Of a stretch of DNA of 36,677 nucleotides, positions 15,622 to 25,796 are shown one piece after another; the first letter of the stretch is position 1; every line of letters starts with the position of its first letter. The DNA comes from Acidobacteriota bacterium. GTDB taxonomy: Bacteria; Acidobacteriota; Terriglobia; Acidiferrales; UBA7541. The position numbers were made by a program, and so were the translations under genes. The notes under the pieces were generated by a model, which worked only from the letters and a program-made list of their open reading frames with translations, made no database searches and was not told the DNA's origin. The DNA lies in NCBI GenBank assembly GCA_003166795.1, contig PMUS01000060.1, forward strand, positions 11,222 to 47,898, in the 5' to 3' direction.

Positions 15622-16656
15622 GTGAAAGCCCTGGTCAAGAAGCGCGCTGAACGCGGTCTGTGGCTCGAAGATGTGCGCGAACCTCAGGTAAGTTTTAACG
15701 ACGTGAAGATCCGCGTTCTCAGTACCGGAATCTGCGGAACCGATCTGCACATATACGAGTGGGATGAGTGGGCCAGCTCAACGATTCCCGTGCCCTTGAT
15801 CATCGGCCACGAATTTGTGGGTGAGATTGTCGAGGTGGGATCGAATGTGGAGGACTTTCGTCCCGGCGATATTGTGAGCGGCGAGGGTCACGTAGTCTGC
15901 GGGAGGTGTCGCAATTGTCTGGCCGGGAGGAGGCACCTCTGCGCGCACACCATGGGTGTCGGCGTTAACCGGGATGGAGCCTTCGCGGAATATATTGTGC
16001 TGCCGATGAGCAATATCTGGCGGCACAGCGCAAAAGTGGATCTTGAAACGGCGACAATATTCGATCCATTCGGCAATGCCGTCCATACGGCACTCTCCTT
16101 TCCGGTCCTGGGCGAGGATGTCCTGATCACGGGAGCGGGGCCGATTGGGATCATGGCCGCCGCTGTCGTGCGTCACGCTGGAGCTCGGCATATCGTCATC
16201 ACCGACGTGAATCCGAAGCGCCTTAAGCTGGCGGAGAAGATGGGCGTCACGCTCGCCGTCAATTCCAGTGAAACGCCGTTGGCCGAAATTCAGAAGAAGC
16301 TTGGCATGCACGAGGGTTTTGATGTGGGGCTGGAGATGTCGGGCAACGCGAATGCCATTCGTGAAATGCTCGCAAACATGAGTCATGGCGCCAAAATCGC
16401 GATGCTCGGCCTTCCTTCACATGAGATGGCGATTGACTGGAAACAGATCATCTTTAACATGTTAACGATCAAAGGCATCTATGGCCGCGAGATGTATGAG
16501 ACTTGGTACAAGATGACGGTCATGGTGGAGTCCGGACTTGACGTCCGGCCGGTCATCACGCACCGGCTGGCGTGGCATGAGTATGAGAAGGGATTTGCGG
16601 CAATGAAGTCCGGCGATGCCGGCAAAGTCATCCTGGACTGGCGGGAATTGCGCTAA
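15622..16656 (+). CDS. tdh: L-threonine 3-dehydrogenase
   Basis: This 344-residue zinc-dependent medium-chain dehydrogenase oxidises L-threonine to 2-amino-3-ketobutyrate with NAD+. The catalytic zinc ligands C38 ([13 protein letters not shown]) and H63-E64 (GHEFVGE) are present, and the structural zinc site is C93, C96, C99 and C107. The NAD-binding glycine motif is [10 protein letters not shown]. The start is GTG with GGGAGAG upstream. The next gene encodes the ligase using its unstable product, with 42 bp between, which firmly supports the function over other sugar-alcohol dehydrogenases. Confidence 0.96.
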   Translation: MKALVKKRAERGLWLEDVREPQVSFNDVKIRVLSTGICGTDLHIYEWDEWASSTIPVPLIIGHEFVGEIVEVGSNVEDFRPGDIVSGEGHVVCGRCRNCLAGRRHLCAHTMGVGVNRDGAFAEYIVLPMSNIWRHSAKVDLETATIFDPFGNAVHTALSFPVLGEDVLITGAGPIGIMAAAVVRHAGARHIVITDVNPKRLKLAEKMGVTLAVNSSETPLAEIQKKLGMHEGFDVGLEMSGNANAIREMLANMSHGAKIAMLGLPSHEMAIDWKQIIFNMLTIKGIYGREMYETWYKMTVMVESGLDVRPVITHRLAWHEYEKGFAAMKSGDAGKVILDWRELR

Positions 16657-16698
16657 CCGAATCAGCAGGGGGTTGTGAGGCGATAGGAGCGACCGACG

Positions 16699-17886
16699 AT
16701 GTTCGAAACCGCACGATCGCAATACGAGTCGCAGTTGCGCGAGATTCGCGACCTGGGTTTGTACAAGTCCGAGCGCATCCTTGCGAGCCCACAGAGTGCG
16801 CATGTCGATCTGCCCACCGAGAAAGCCGTCCTGAATCTCTGCGCCAACAATTATCTAGGACTTGCCAATCATCCCGAGGTGCTCAAGGCTGCCCACGAAG
16901 CGCTCGACCGCTGGGGCTATGGGCTTTCCTCCGTGCGTTTCATATGCGGCACGCAGGAGATTCACAAACAATTGGAGCTGCGGCTGAGTGAATTCCTCGG
17001 TATGGAAGACACAATCCTCTACGGCTCTTGCTTTGACGCGAATGGCGGCTTGTTCGAGACACTCCTCGACGCGCAGGACGCGATCGTCTCCGACGAACTC
17101 AATCATGCGAGCATTATTGACGGTATCCGCCTGTCGAAAGCACAGCGTTTCCGCTACCGAAACGGAGACATGGACGATCTTGAAAAAAACCTCAAAGAGG
17201 CCTCGCATGCGCGCCGGATTCTGATCGCCACGGACGGCGTCTTCTCGATGGACGGTTTCATCGCCAAGCTGCCGGAAATCTGCGATCTGGCGGAGCGGCA
17301 TAACGCAATGGTGATGGTGGATGACTCCCACGCGGTCGGGTTCATGGGCGAGAATGGTCGCGGCACGCACGAGCACCACAAGGTCATGGGACGCGTCGAC
17401 ATCCTCACTGGAACTCTCGGCAAGGCGCTGGGTGGCGCGAGCGGCGGGTACATCAGTGCGCGCGGAGAGATTGTGGACCTGCTCCGCCAACGTTCGCGCC
17501 CCTACCTCTTTTCGAACACAGTTGCGCCGGCTATCGTCGGCGCATCACTAAAGGTGCTCGATCTAGTGACGCGCACGAAAGACCTGCGGGAACGGCTCTT
17601 TTCGAACACACGGTTTTTCAGGGAGAAGATTTCGGCGAAGGGCTTCGCCATACAGCCGGGCGAGCATCCCATCGTGCCCGTAATGTTAGGCGACGCGGCG
17701 CTGGCGACAAAAATGGCCGCACGCCTGCTGGAAAACGGAGTCTATGTTGTCGGCTTTTCCTATCCCGTCGTGCCTACCGGCAAGGCTCGTATCCGCGTGC
17801 AACTCTCGGCGGCACACAGCCGCGAGGATTTGGAGTTTGCGATCGAGCAATTCGCCGCGGTTAAGGGTGAACTGCGCGCCGCATAA
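16699..17886 (+). CDS. kbl: glycine C-acetyltransferase (2-amino-3-ketobutyrate CoA ligase)
   Basis: This 395-residue PLP enzyme of the alpha-oxoamine synthase family splits 2-amino-3-ketobutyrate with CoA into glycine and acetyl-CoA. The PLP lysine is K242 in [16 protein letters not shown]. Other family marks are [42 protein letters not shown] and [16 protein letters not shown] lies upstream of the ATG. It is the second step after Tdh, and its product glycine is the substrate of the glycine cleavage genes that follow 39 bp later. Confidence 0.96.
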   Translation: MFETARSQYESQLREIRDLGLYKSERILASPQSAHVDLPTEKAVLNLCANNYLGLANHPEVLKAAHEALDRWGYGLSSVRFICGTQEIHKQLELRLSEFLGMEDTILYGSCFDANGGLFETLLDAQDAIVSDELNHASIIDGIRLSKAQRFRYRNGDMDDLEKNLKEASHARRILIATDGVFSMDGFIAKLPEICDLAERHNAMVMVDDSHAVGFMGENGRGTHEHHKVMGRVDILTGTLGKALGGASGGYISARGEIVDLLRQRSRPYLFSNTVAPAIVGASLKVLDLVTRTKDLRERLFSNTRFFREKISAKGFAIQPGEHPIVPVMLGDAALATKMAARLLENGVYVVGFSYPVVPTGKARIRVQLSAAHSREDLEFAIEQFAAVKGELRAA

Positions 17887-17925
17887 AGCGCATCTGTAAT
17901 TCGAGTCACGGAACTGAGGAGATTC

Positions 17926-19095
17926 TTGGCCGATCCCGTCACCGCGAAACTTCGCAAGACGCCGTTGAACGCCGTTCACCGCGCCTTGGGTGCGAAGATG
18001 GTGGATTTCGGCGGCTGGGAGATGCCTGTTGAATATCCCTCGACCGGGGGGCTGGTTGCTGAACACAAGGCGGTGCGAGGGGGCGTGGGCGTGTTCGACG
18101 TCAGCCACATGGGCGACATTCGAATTCATGCGAGGCGTACTTCCGGGGCCGCGCTTGAGGCGGTGCAGTACATCACCATGAACGACGCGGCGCGCTTGGC
18201 GATTGGCCAGGCACAGTATTCGGCGATGCTCTACCCCGAAGGAACGTTTGTGGACGATGTGATCGTGCACCGACTGGGAGAGGATGACTTTCTGTTGGTC
18301 ATCAATGCCGGCACGCGGGAAAAAGACATCAATTGGGTTCGGGAAAGCACGAAGGATTTCGATTGTTCGGTAGTTGATCTGAGCGATTCGTACACGCAAC
18401 TCGCAATTCAGGGTCCTCGTGCGGTCGATGTTGTCCAGAGGCTGACGAACGCAAACCTGAACAAGCTCGGGAACTATTGGTTCACTCATGGCAGCGTGTG
18501 TGGCTTGGAAAATAAGCTGATCGCACGGACCGGCTACACCGGCGAAGACGGCTTTGAAATCTATGTTCCGTCGGATCCCAAGACGAGCGAGGAGGTATGG
18601 ACTAAGGTAATGTACGCCGGGCGTGAGTTCGGCATTATTCCCTGTGGCCTTGGCGCTCGCAATACCCTGCGGCTTGAAGCGCGGCTGTCTTTGTACGGGC
18701 ACGAGATCAGCCAGAGCATCAACGTCTGGGAGGCAGGCTTGGACCGCTTCTGCAAGATGGAAAAGGGCGACTTTGTCGGCCGCGCCGCGCTGGAATCCGC
18801 GAAGGCAGCAGGCCTGACCCGCACGCTGGTGGGGCTTGAAATGGTCGATCGCGGAATCGCGCGTGACGGCTATCGCTGTTGCAAGGAGGGGGGCGACGTA
18901 GTGGGAGTCATCACAAGCGGCTCGCCTTCGCCGACTCTTGGCAGGAACATTGCGCTGGCGTTCATTCCGCTGGAAATGGCGGCGCTTGGCGCGATCGTCT
19001 ACGTTGATATCCGCGGCCAGAAGTCGAAGGCTCGCGTGGTGCCGACTCCTTTTTACAAAAGGGCCAGGACACCAGCTGCGCAAACCCAGAGCTAG
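17926..19095 (+). CDS. gcvT: glycine cleavage system T protein (aminomethyltransferase)
   Basis: This 389-residue protein transfers the methylene group from aminomethyl-lipoyl H protein to tetrahydrofolate, releasing ammonia. Family marks include LNAVHRALGAKMVDFGGWEMPVEY at the N-terminus, VFDVSHMGDI, the folate-binding YTGEDGFEIY segment and the C-terminal GVITSGSPSPTLGRNIALAF. The start is TTG, preceded by GAGGAG; no ATG fits the conserved N-terminus. Only 39 bp separate it from kbl, so there is no room for a glycine riboswitch between them. Confidence 0.96.
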   Translation: MADPVTAKLRKTPLNAVHRALGAKMVDFGGWEMPVEYPSTGGLVAEHKAVRGGVGVFDVSHMGDIRIHARRTSGAALEAVQYITMNDAARLAIGQAQYSAMLYPEGTFVDDVIVHRLGEDDFLLVINAGTREKDINWVRESTKDFDCSVVDLSDSYTQLAIQGPRAVDVVQRLTNANLNKLGNYWFTHGSVCGLENKLIARTGYTGEDGFEIYVPSDPKTSEEVWTKVMYAGREFGIIPCGLGARNTLRLEARLSLYGHEISQSINVWEAGLDRFCKMEKGDFVGRAALESAKAAGLTRTLVGLEMVDRGIARDGYRCCKEGGDVVGVITSGSPSPTLGRNIALAFIPLEMAALGAIVYVDIRGQKSKARVVPTPFYKRARTPAAQTQS

Positions 19096-19110
19096 TTGGA
19101 GAGTGAAGAC

Positions 19111-19512
19111 ATGGTGTATCCGACGACGTATCGCTACACGAAAGACCACGAATGGATCGACGTAAAGGGCGACTCGGGGACGATTGGCCTCACGGACTAC
19201 GCGCAGTGCCAAATGGGCGACATCGTCTTCGTGGAGTTACCCGCTGTGGGAGCCATATTAGAAGCGGAGAAGCCGCTGGGTACGGTCGAATCCGTGAAAA
19301 CGGTTAACGAAATTTATGCGCCGGTGTCCGGTGAAGTCATCGAGGTCAACGGCGAACTGAAAGACGCGCCGGAAAAAGTGAATTCCGATCCGCATGGCCA
19401 AGGATGGCTGGTCAAAGTGCGCCTGAAAGATTCCGCGGAGATTGCCGCATTAATGGACGCACCGGCTTACGAGGCGCATCTATCGGCCTCCGGCAAGGAA
19501 GATTCACACTGA
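19111..19512 (+). CDS. gcvH: glycine cleavage system H protein
   Basis: This 133-residue lipoyl carrier shuttles the aminomethyl intermediate between P, T and L proteins. The lipoylation lysine is K63 in VESVKTVNEIYAPVSGEV, and the N-terminal YTKDHEWI is diagnostic. The ATG at 19111 is chosen because GGAG lies at proper distance; a TTG at 19096 is also in frame. Its stop overlaps the ATG of the next gene (TGATG), showing translational coupling. Confidence 0.96.
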   Translation: MVYPTTYRYTKDHEWIDVKGDSGTIGLTDYAQCQMGDIVFVELPAVGAILEAEKPLGTVESVKTVNEIYAPVSGEVIEVNGELKDAPEKVNSDPHGQGWLVKVRLKDSAEIAALMDAPAYEAHLSASGKEDSH

Positions 19513-20855
19513 TGCGGTACCTCCCCAAGAGTCCCGCCGAGCGAGACCAGATGCTCGCCGCAATCGGCGCGCAATCGATCGACGATCTTTTTTCAAGCAT
19601 CCCCGAACGCTTCCGCCTGCGCGAATCTCTGAACCTGCCGGGTCCGTACTCCGAAGCGGAGGTCATCCAATACTTCCAGGAGCGGGCCAAGGAGGGCTCT
19701 GTGGGTTATACGAGCTTTCTGGGAGCGGGTGTGTACAACCACCTGCGCTCAGTGGTTACAGACACGATCATCCAGCGGGGCGAGTTCCTCACTTCTTACA
19801 CGCCTTATCAGGCGGAAATCTCACAAGGCACGCTGCAAGCGATCTTCGAGTTTCAGACGCTGATGTGCCAGCTCACCGGACAGGAAGTCGCCAACGCGTC
19901 CATGTGGGATGGCTCGACGGCAACGACGGAAGCAGTGCTGATGGCCGAGAGGATCACTCGGCGTCGGCGTGTCCTTGTGGCCCGTTCGTTGCATCCGGAG
20001 TATCGCGACGTGCTAAGGACCTACGCGAAGAACTCCGGCCTGCACGTGGAGGAAGTTCCTTTTGGTGCGGACGGCACGCTGGAACAAAAGGCGCTTGAAT
20101 CCGCAATCCGGGATGACGTTGCCGCCGTGGTAGTCCAGTCGCCGAACTTTTTCGGGGTGATTGAACAAGTGCCTGCGCTGGCAAATATCGGGCACTCATC
20201 GGGAGCGCTGCTGGTCGTTGCCGTGACCGAAGGAGTTTCGCTCGGCCTCGTGCGGCCGCCTGCCGAGGCCGATATCGTCGCGCTCGAAGGCCAGAGCTTC
20301 GGTCTTGCGCCGAGCTACGGAGGGCCGTTCGTCGGCGTGATCTCGACGCATGAGAAATTCGTGCGGCAAATGCCCGGGCGTCTCGCGGGACAAGCGGCCG
20401 ACTCGCACGGCCGCCGGGGATTCGTGCTGACGCTCGCCGCACGCGAGCAGCACATCCGCCGCGAGAAGGCCACTTCGAATATTTGCACCAATCAAGCGCT
20501 CTGTGCCCTTGCCGCAACGGTGCATCTGGCATTGCTTGGGAAAGAGGGACTGCGTGAGATGGCCGCACAGAACCTTTCCAAAGCGCACTTCGCTATGAAC
20601 GCGCTTGTGAAGGTTCCCGGTGTTCGGCGCGCGTTCGAGGGGGCGTTCTTCAATGAGTTTACGATCGTGTTGCCACGGTCCGTCGAAACGGTGAACCAGC
20701 AGCTACTGCATGAAAAGTTCGTCGGGCCCCTGTCACTCGGTTCCTTCTATCCCGAACTAACCGACCACGCCCTCGTGTGCGTTACGGAAACCACGACGCG
20801 AACCGAAATCGAGCGTTTTGTCTCCGCATTGGGCCGCTCGCTGGGGCGCAACTGA
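19512..20855 (+). CDS. gcvPA: glycine dehydrogenase (decarboxylating) subunit 1
   Basis: This 447-residue protein is the N-terminal half of the P protein in organisms with a split GcvP. It begins MRYLPKSPAERDQMLAAIG as the family does, and carries GAGVYNHLRSVVTD, YTPYQAEISQGTLQ and FQTLMCQLTGQEVANASMWDG. With GcvPB it forms the PLP enzyme that decarboxylates glycine. The ATG overlaps the gcvH stop. The open frame reaches further upstream inside gcvH, but that extension is not part of the protein. Confidence 0.95.
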   Translation: MRYLPKSPAERDQMLAAIGAQSIDDLFSSIPERFRLRESLNLPGPYSEAEVIQYFQERAKEGSVGYTSFLGAGVYNHLRSVVTDTIIQRGEFLTSYTPYQAEISQGTLQAIFEFQTLMCQLTGQEVANASMWDGSTATTEAVLMAERITRRRRVLVARSLHPEYRDVLRTYAKNSGLHVEEVPFGADGTLEQKALESAIRDDVAAVVVQSPNFFGVIEQVPALANIGHSSGALLVVAVTEGVSLGLVRPPAEADIVALEGQSFGLAPSYGGPFVGVISTHEKFVRQMPGRLAGQAADSHGRRGFVLTLAAREQHIRREKATSNICTNQALCALAATVHLALLGKEGLREMAAQNLSKAHFAMNALVKVPGVRRAFEGAFFNEFTIVLPRSVETVNQQLLHEKFVGPLSLGSFYPELTDHALVCVTETTTRTEIERFVSALGRSLGRN

Positions 20856-20871
20856 TGGAGCAGAAACCACG

Positions 20872-22365
20872 ATGAGCGACAAAATCACGAAGGCTTCGCG
20901 TCACGTCAGCCAAAACGAGGGGTTGATCTTCGAAAAGTCCTCTCCGGGCAAGCGCGCCTTCGATTTGCCGCCGCTCGATGTTCCCGCGGCTGACCCCGCG
21001 GAGGCGCTCGGCGCGAATCACCGCAGTGAAGGCGTCGCGGGATTTCCCGAGGTCAGCGAGATAGAAGCCCTGCGTCACTTCACCCGGCTTTCGACCTGGA
21101 ACTACGCAATCGATCTCGGGATGTACCCCTTGGGGTCCTGCACCATGAAATACAATCCGCGCGTGAACGAATTCGTTGCCCGGTTGGACGGCATTGCCAC
21201 CGAGCATCCGCTTCAACCCGAGGTTCTTTCCCAGGGCTGCCTGAAAATAATGCGGCTCCTTGAAAAGTGCTTGCTTGCAATCACCGGGATGGACGCGCTC
21301 ACGTTGCAGCCAGCGGCGGGCGCGCAGGGAGAGTTAACCGGGCTGCTGCTGATTCGCGCGTATCTTGAATCGCAGGGGGACGCTCGCAAAAAGGTGCTGA
21401 TCCCGGACTCGGCGCACGGCACCAATCCCGCGACAGCCGTCATCGCGGGTTACCAGGTCGAAAACATCAAGTCGGACTCGCACGGGCAGATCGATGCCGA
21501 AAAGCTGCGCGAGCTCGTGACGGAAGATGTAGCCGCATTGATGATCACGAACCCATCGACGCTGGGCATCTTCGAACAGCGCATCTCGGACATTGCCGCG
21601 ATTCTTCACGCGAAGGGCGCATTGCTCTACATGGACGGGGCGAATATGAATGCGCTCGCTGGCGTAGCGCGGCCCGGCGATTTTGGCGTAGACGTGATGC
21701 ATCTGAATCTGCACAAGACGTTCTCGACGCCTCATGGCGGCGGAGGCCCCGGCGCCGGACCCGTCACGATGAAGAAGATCCTCGAGCCGTTCCGGCCAGT
21801 CCCTGTTCTTGTCGAGAAAGCAGGCGGAGAGTTGACGCTCGAACAGGACCGGCCGCACTCGATCGGGCGAGTCAAGGCGTTCTCCGGCAACTTCGGCGTG
21901 CTGGTGCGCGCGCTCGCGTACATTCTTGCGTACGGTCCGGGCATCCGCCAGGCAACCGAAGACGCCGTGTTGAATGCGAACTACATTCGCAAGCATCTCG
22001 AGGGTGTCTTCGCGCTCCCTTATTCTCTGCCTTCCATGCACGAAGTTGTCTTTAGCGACGCCATCCAAAAGCAGAACGGCGTGAACACGATGGACATCGC
22101 AAAGCGCCTGATTGACTACGGCTTCCATCCGTATACGACGGCGTTTCCGTTGATCGTCCCCGGTGCTCTGATGATCGAACCCACTGAATCGGAATCGAAG
22201 GAAGAGTGCGATCTATTCATCGAAGCCATGCGGGCCATCGCGGCGGAAGCGGCCTCGGATCCCGACATCGTGAAGCATGCCCCTCACACCACGCGAATCG
22301 GTCGGCTCGACGAAGTCACCGCTGCTCGCAAGCCCATCTTGCGTTGGTCTCAAGGCCGCAAGTAG
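20872..22365 (+). CDS. gcvPB: glycine dehydrogenase (decarboxylating) subunit 2
   Basis: This 497-residue protein is the PLP-binding half of split GcvP. The PLP lysine is K282 in MHLNLHKTFSTPHGGGGPGAGP. Other marks are MYPLGSCTMKYNPR, LQPAAGAQGELTG and DSAHGTNPATA. It follows gcvPA by 16 bp, and the ATG at 20872 is taken over upstream in-frame codons because the family begins near here. The dihydrolipoamide dehydrogenase (L protein) is not in the window; it is normally shared with other complexes. Confidence 0.96.
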   Translation: MSDKITKASRHVSQNEGLIFEKSSPGKRAFDLPPLDVPAADPAEALGANHRSEGVAGFPEVSEIEALRHFTRLSTWNYAIDLGMYPLGSCTMKYNPRVNEFVARLDGIATEHPLQPEVLSQGCLKIMRLLEKCLLAITGMDALTLQPAAGAQGELTGLLLIRAYLESQGDARKKVLIPDSAHGTNPATAVIAGYQVENIKSDSHGQIDAEKLRELVTEDVAALMITNPSTLGIFEQRISDIAAILHAKGALLYMDGANMNALAGVARPGDFGVDVMHLNLHKTFSTPHGGGGPGAGPVTMKKILEPFRPVPVLVEKAGGELTLEQDRPHSIGRVKAFSGNFGVLVRALAYILAYGPGIRQATEDAVLNANYIRKHLEGVFALPYSLPSMHEVVFSDAIQKQNGVNTMDIAKRLIDYGFHPYTTAFPLIVPGALMIEPTESESKEECDLFIEAMRAIAAEAASDPDIVKHAPHTTRIGRLDEVTAARKPILRWSQGRK

Positions 22366-22528
22366 CAACCCGACCGCAGCTGCTGACCCTATGCCGCCGC
22401 AGCTTCTCCTTTCGTTGACTTGGCTATTCACGCAACCTAAGATGCCGCCCGATACGAGGTCACCGTGGCTAGCCGAATGTCTGCGCTTGAAATTCGGTCT
22501 GCCGGCGCGATGTTGAGGACCGCTGATC

Positions 22529-24073
22529 ATGTCTGAAGAAATTGAGTCGGCGAAGGGAGCGGCCGTCACCCTGCATTCCCGTCTGGTCAAGAGTCTTGGC
22601 CTTCTCGATGCGAGCATGATTGTCGCGGGCTCGATGATTGGGTCGGGAATCTTTATCGTTTCCGCCGATATTGCCCGGCAGGTCGGCAGCCCTGGATTGC
22701 TCCTCGTTGTGTGGCTCGCGAGTGGCCTGATTACCACCATGGCGGCCCTTTGTTATGGAGAGCTTGCCGCGGCAATGCCGGCAGCGGGCGGCCCGTACGT
22801 GTTCTTGCGTGAGTCCCTCGGCCCGCTATGGGGGTTCTTGTACGGTTGGACCACTTTGCTGGTCATCCAGACTGCCACGATTGCGGCCGTGGCCATCGCT
22901 TTCTCAAGCTTTAGCGGTGTCCTGTTCCCCCGCGTCTCGGCGTCCGCGTGGGTCTGGGAATTGGGGACATTTGGGCCCTACAAAATGTGGTCTGAGGTGC
23001 TGGGGCCTTACCATGTCGGGCTGAACACGCAGAACCTTTTAGCGCTCTCCACGATTGTTTTTCTCACGTGGATTAATACACGCGGTCTGCGGATCGGGGC
23101 GGTGGTACAAAACATTTTCACGATTGTAAAAATCGCCGCCCTGGGTGGATTGACCCTGTTGTGTTTCGTGTTCGCCACGCAGGCAGCACGCAGCGCCAAC
23201 TTCAGCAATCTTTGGCGAAACGGGAACCCCGGTGGATTGCACGCCTACCAGGTAGGCCAAAACGCCGTTTGGGTAAGTACCCTGACTCTAATTGCCCTGG
23301 CTACCGTTGGTGCCCTTTTTTCGTCCAGCGCCTGGACCGGCGTCACCTACATCGCAGGCGAAGTGCGAGACCCAAGGCGCAACTTGCCGCTTGCCCTGGC
23401 CTTGGGCACCGGAACGGTGACGCTGCTCTACGTACTGGCCAACCTTGCTTACCTGAGGGCGCTGCCCATGGTTGGCACCGCTGGCGCAGGATCAGTGTTC
23501 CAGCGCGGAATCCAATTTGCCACGGCGGATCGCGTGGGAACAGCCGCGGCCGAAGTGACCATTGGCGCGAGCGGTGCAGCCCTCATGTCCATTGTCGTCA
23601 TGATTTCGACTTTTGGCTGCAACAATGGCCTTATCCTGGCCGGTGCGCGCGTTTATTACGCGATGGCGAAAGACGGTCTATTCTTTAGCAGCGTCGGCGC
23701 CATGAACAAACACAACGCGCCGTGGGCCGCCCTCTGGATTCAATGCATATGGGCATCTTTTTTGTGTCTCTCTGGCACCTACGCACAGTTGCTCGACTTT
23801 CTAGTTTTCGCGGTGTTGATGTTTTATATCCTGACGATCCTCGGTCTTTTTGTTTTGCGCTTCCGGCGGCCGGACATGGAGCGGCCGTATCGAGTATTCG
23901 GCTACCCGGTTTTGCCCGGCCTGTTTCTCTTGCTCGCTTCGTTCATCGAAGTGCAGTTGCTGCGCTACAAGCCGCAATACACCTGGCCGGGGTTGGCTAT
24001 CATCGTATCGGGTGCGCCGGTTTACTGGCTCTTGCAACAATCGCAAAATCTAAAATCGCGAAGGAACGCCTAG
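22529..24073 (+). CDS. APC-family amino acid permease
   Basis: This 514-residue protein has about 12 to 13 hydrophobic helices. The first carries the APC signature IVAGSMIGSGIFIVSADIA, the unwound GSGIF motif that binds the amino-acid backbone. Helix 6 includes LFSSSAWTGVTYIAGEVRDPRRNLP, also conserved in APC transporters. It lies 163 bp after gcvPB on the same strand, so uptake or exchange of threonine, serine or glycine is a reasonable inference, though substrate cannot be read from sequence. It is convergent with the 5-oxoprolinase operon, 8 bp apart. Confidence 0.9.
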   Translation: MSEEIESAKGAAVTLHSRLVKSLGLLDASMIVAGSMIGSGIFIVSADIARQVGSPGLLLVVWLASGLITTMAALCYGELAAAMPAAGGPYVFLRESLGPLWGFLYGWTTLLVIQTATIAAVAIAFSSFSGVLFPRVSASAWVWELGTFGPYKMWSEVLGPYHVGLNTQNLLALSTIVFLTWINTRGLRIGAVVQNIFTIVKIAALGGLTLLCFVFATQAARSANFSNLWRNGNPGGLHAYQVGQNAVWVSTLTLIALATVGALFSSSAWTGVTYIAGEVRDPRRNLPLALALGTGTVTLLYVLANLAYLRALPMVGTAGAGSVFQRGIQFATADRVGTAAAEVTIGASGAALMSIVVMISTFGCNNGLILAGARVYYAMAKDGLFFSSVGAMNKHNAPWAALWIQCIWASFLCLSGTYAQLLDFLVFAVLMFYILTILGLFVLRFRRPDMERPYRVFGYPVLPGLFLLLASFIEVQLLRYKPQYTWPGLAIIVSGAPVYWLLQQSQNLKSRRNA

Positions 24074-24081
24074 CGTCCCGA

Positions 24082-24858
24082 CTAACCGTCTTTGGATCGC
24101 CGCCGGAGGGCGCTGAGTTCCACGCCCGCCTGCCGTAGCGCTTGCGCCACCGCTGCCGCAATTTTCGGCGCGCCCGGAGTATCGCCATGGATGCAGATTG
24201 TCTGTGCGCTTGCGGCGATTTCGGTTCCGTCGTGAGCAACCACCGTGCCTCGTTCCACGATATGCAGTGCTTGTTGACCAGCTTCCGCGGGATCACTTAT
24301 CAGCGCGTTTTCGAATTTGCGCGAGCGCAGAGTTCCGTCCGGCTCGTACCGTCGGTCTGCAAACGCTTCGGCGGCTACCTGCAAGCCAGCCTGCCGGAAG
24401 GCATCCAGCATTAGCGATCCAGCCAGACCCACAAGTATGACGTCCCGGCTCCACCGGGAAACTCCGCTGGCAATTGCTTCCGCCAGCGCGCGATTCCTCG
24501 CAGCCTGGTTGTAGAGTGCGCCATGCGGCTTGACGTGCGTCAAACTGACGCCGAAACCGGCGGCAATTTCCCCAAGTGCTCGCACTTGTTCGAACACGGA
24601 GTCGGCGATTGTTTCCGCCGGCAGCGACAACTCCAACCGGCCAAAATTCCCACGATCCGGATAGCCTGGATGCGCCCCGATAGCCAGATTCCAATGAAGC
24701 GCCTGCTCAATGGTTGTTTTCATCGAGCTTACGTCGCCCGCATGTCCCCCGCACGCCACGTTTGCCGACGTCAGGAATGGCATCAACGATTCTTGGCTGC
24801 CGTCATTGACGGCTTCTGGCACTTCGCCCATATCGCAATTCAGATCCATGCGGCTCAT
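24082..24858 (-). CDS. pxpA: 5-oxoprolinase subunit A (LamB/YcsF family)
   Basis: This 258-residue protein is the PxpA subunit of the three-part ATP-dependent 5-oxoprolinase, which opens 5-oxoproline (pyroglutamate) to glutamate. The N-terminal MDLNCDMGE and the block SANVACGGHAGD are diagnostic, as are HPGYPDRGNFGR and VKPHGALYNQAA. Its start overlaps the pxpC stop by 4 bp. It is the last gene of the pxpB-pxpC-pxpA operon. Confidence 0.95.
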   Translation of the reverse strand: MSRMDLNCDMGEVPEAVNDGSQESLMPFLTSANVACGGHAGDVSSMKTTIEQALHWNLAIGAHPGYPDRGNFGRLELSLPAETIADSVFEQVRALGEIAAGFGVSLTHVKPHGALYNQAARNRALAEAIASGVSRWSRDVILVGLAGSLMLDAFRQAGLQVAAEAFADRRYEPDGTLRSRKFENALISDPAEAGQQALHIVERGTVVAHDGTEIAASAQTICIHGDTPGAPKIAAAVAQALRQAGVELSALRRRSKDG

Positions 24859-25796
24859 TCCAGAATCAACTCCTCGGATGCCAGCAGTTTCTCCTGTTCA
24901 ATCAGCAACGATCGTGCGGTTTCCAACTCGATTTGTTCAAATCGTATCTCATCCCGCGGGCGGAGCTGTCCGATGCGGCGAAAATCCGCGCAAATCACAT
25001 TTGCGATTATTGGATATCCGCCCGTGGTCTGTTGTTCCACAAAAATGATGATGGGCAAGCCTTCGGGCGGCACCTGTACGGCGCCAAGCGAAACGCCCTC
25101 GGTTATCATCTGTTCGGCGCCCGCGCGCAATATCGGCGCGCCTTCCAGTCGAAGACCCATCCGATTGGATTCCTCGCCGACGCGAAACGCGGCCGCATCA
25201 AACGCGCGTTGGGATGACTCGGGAAACCAATCCCACTGCGGCCCTCGGGTGACCCGCAAGGCGCCACGCGGCGATAAGCAATCCCGCACTCGCGGACCAA
25301 TGGTTCTTTTGCGGTAGGATTTGGTCGCGGACCCAATCTCCAGAACGTCTCCTTTTCTAAGTGGTCTGCCCTCGAATCCTCCGATGCGGCTCAAGATGTG
25401 TGTTGACGCGCTCCCCAGAAAAGAAGGCACAACGATTCCGCCTTGAACGCATAAATAACAGCGCGCTCCTGAACGCGTAGCGCCCAGGCGAAGTGTTTGG
25501 CCCGGCCGAACCTCGACTGACGTCCAAAGTTCGACGGTTGCATCATCGATACTCGCCCCGAAATCGGAGCCGGTGAGTGCCACGACAGCGGCCTCGGGAA
25601 AATGGAATGTTCCGCCGAGCAGCGTCATCTCCAGACCAGCCGCGCTCTCGGAATTAGCGACCAGGCGATTTCCGAGGCGTAACGAAATCGGATCGGCAGC
25701 CCCGGAAGGTGAAACGCCCAGGGGCCCAAAACCTTCTCGCCCCAGATCCTGTACCGTGGTGAGCAGGCCCGGCGCTTGGACGTGGATGAAACTCAC
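24855..25796 (-). CDS. pxpC: 5-oxoprolinase subunit C (biotin-dependent carboxyltransferase-like family)
   Basis: This 313-residue protein is the PxpC (KipA/YbgK-like) subunit. The N-terminus IHVQAPGLLTTVQDLGREGFGPLGVSPSGAADP is the family signature, with later RVTRGPQWDWF, NRMGLRLEG and QVPPEGLPIIIFVEQQTTGGYP. It overlaps pxpB and pxpA by 4 bp each, so the three are coupled. PxpB and PxpC together phosphorylate 5-oxoproline in the E. coli enzyme. Confidence 0.95.
   Translation of the reverse strand: MSFIHVQAPGLLTTVQDLGREGFGPLGVSPSGAADPISLRLGNRLVANSESAAGLEMTLLGGTFHFPEAAVVALTGSDFGASIDDATVELWTSVEVRPGQTLRLGATRSGARCYLCVQGGIVVPSFLGSASTHILSRIGGFEGRPLRKGDVLEIGSATKSYRKRTIGPRVRDCLSPRGALRVTRGPQWDWFPESSQRAFDAAAFRVGEESNRMGLRLEGAPILRAGAEQMITEGVSLGAVQVPPEGLPIIIFVEQQTTGGYPIIANVICADFRRIGQLRPRDEIRFEQIELETARSLLIEQEKLLASEELILE

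Noticed and set aside
17887-17925. Glycine riboswitch before gcvT
   Set aside because: Only 39 bp lie between kbl and gcvT, too short for the aptamer.
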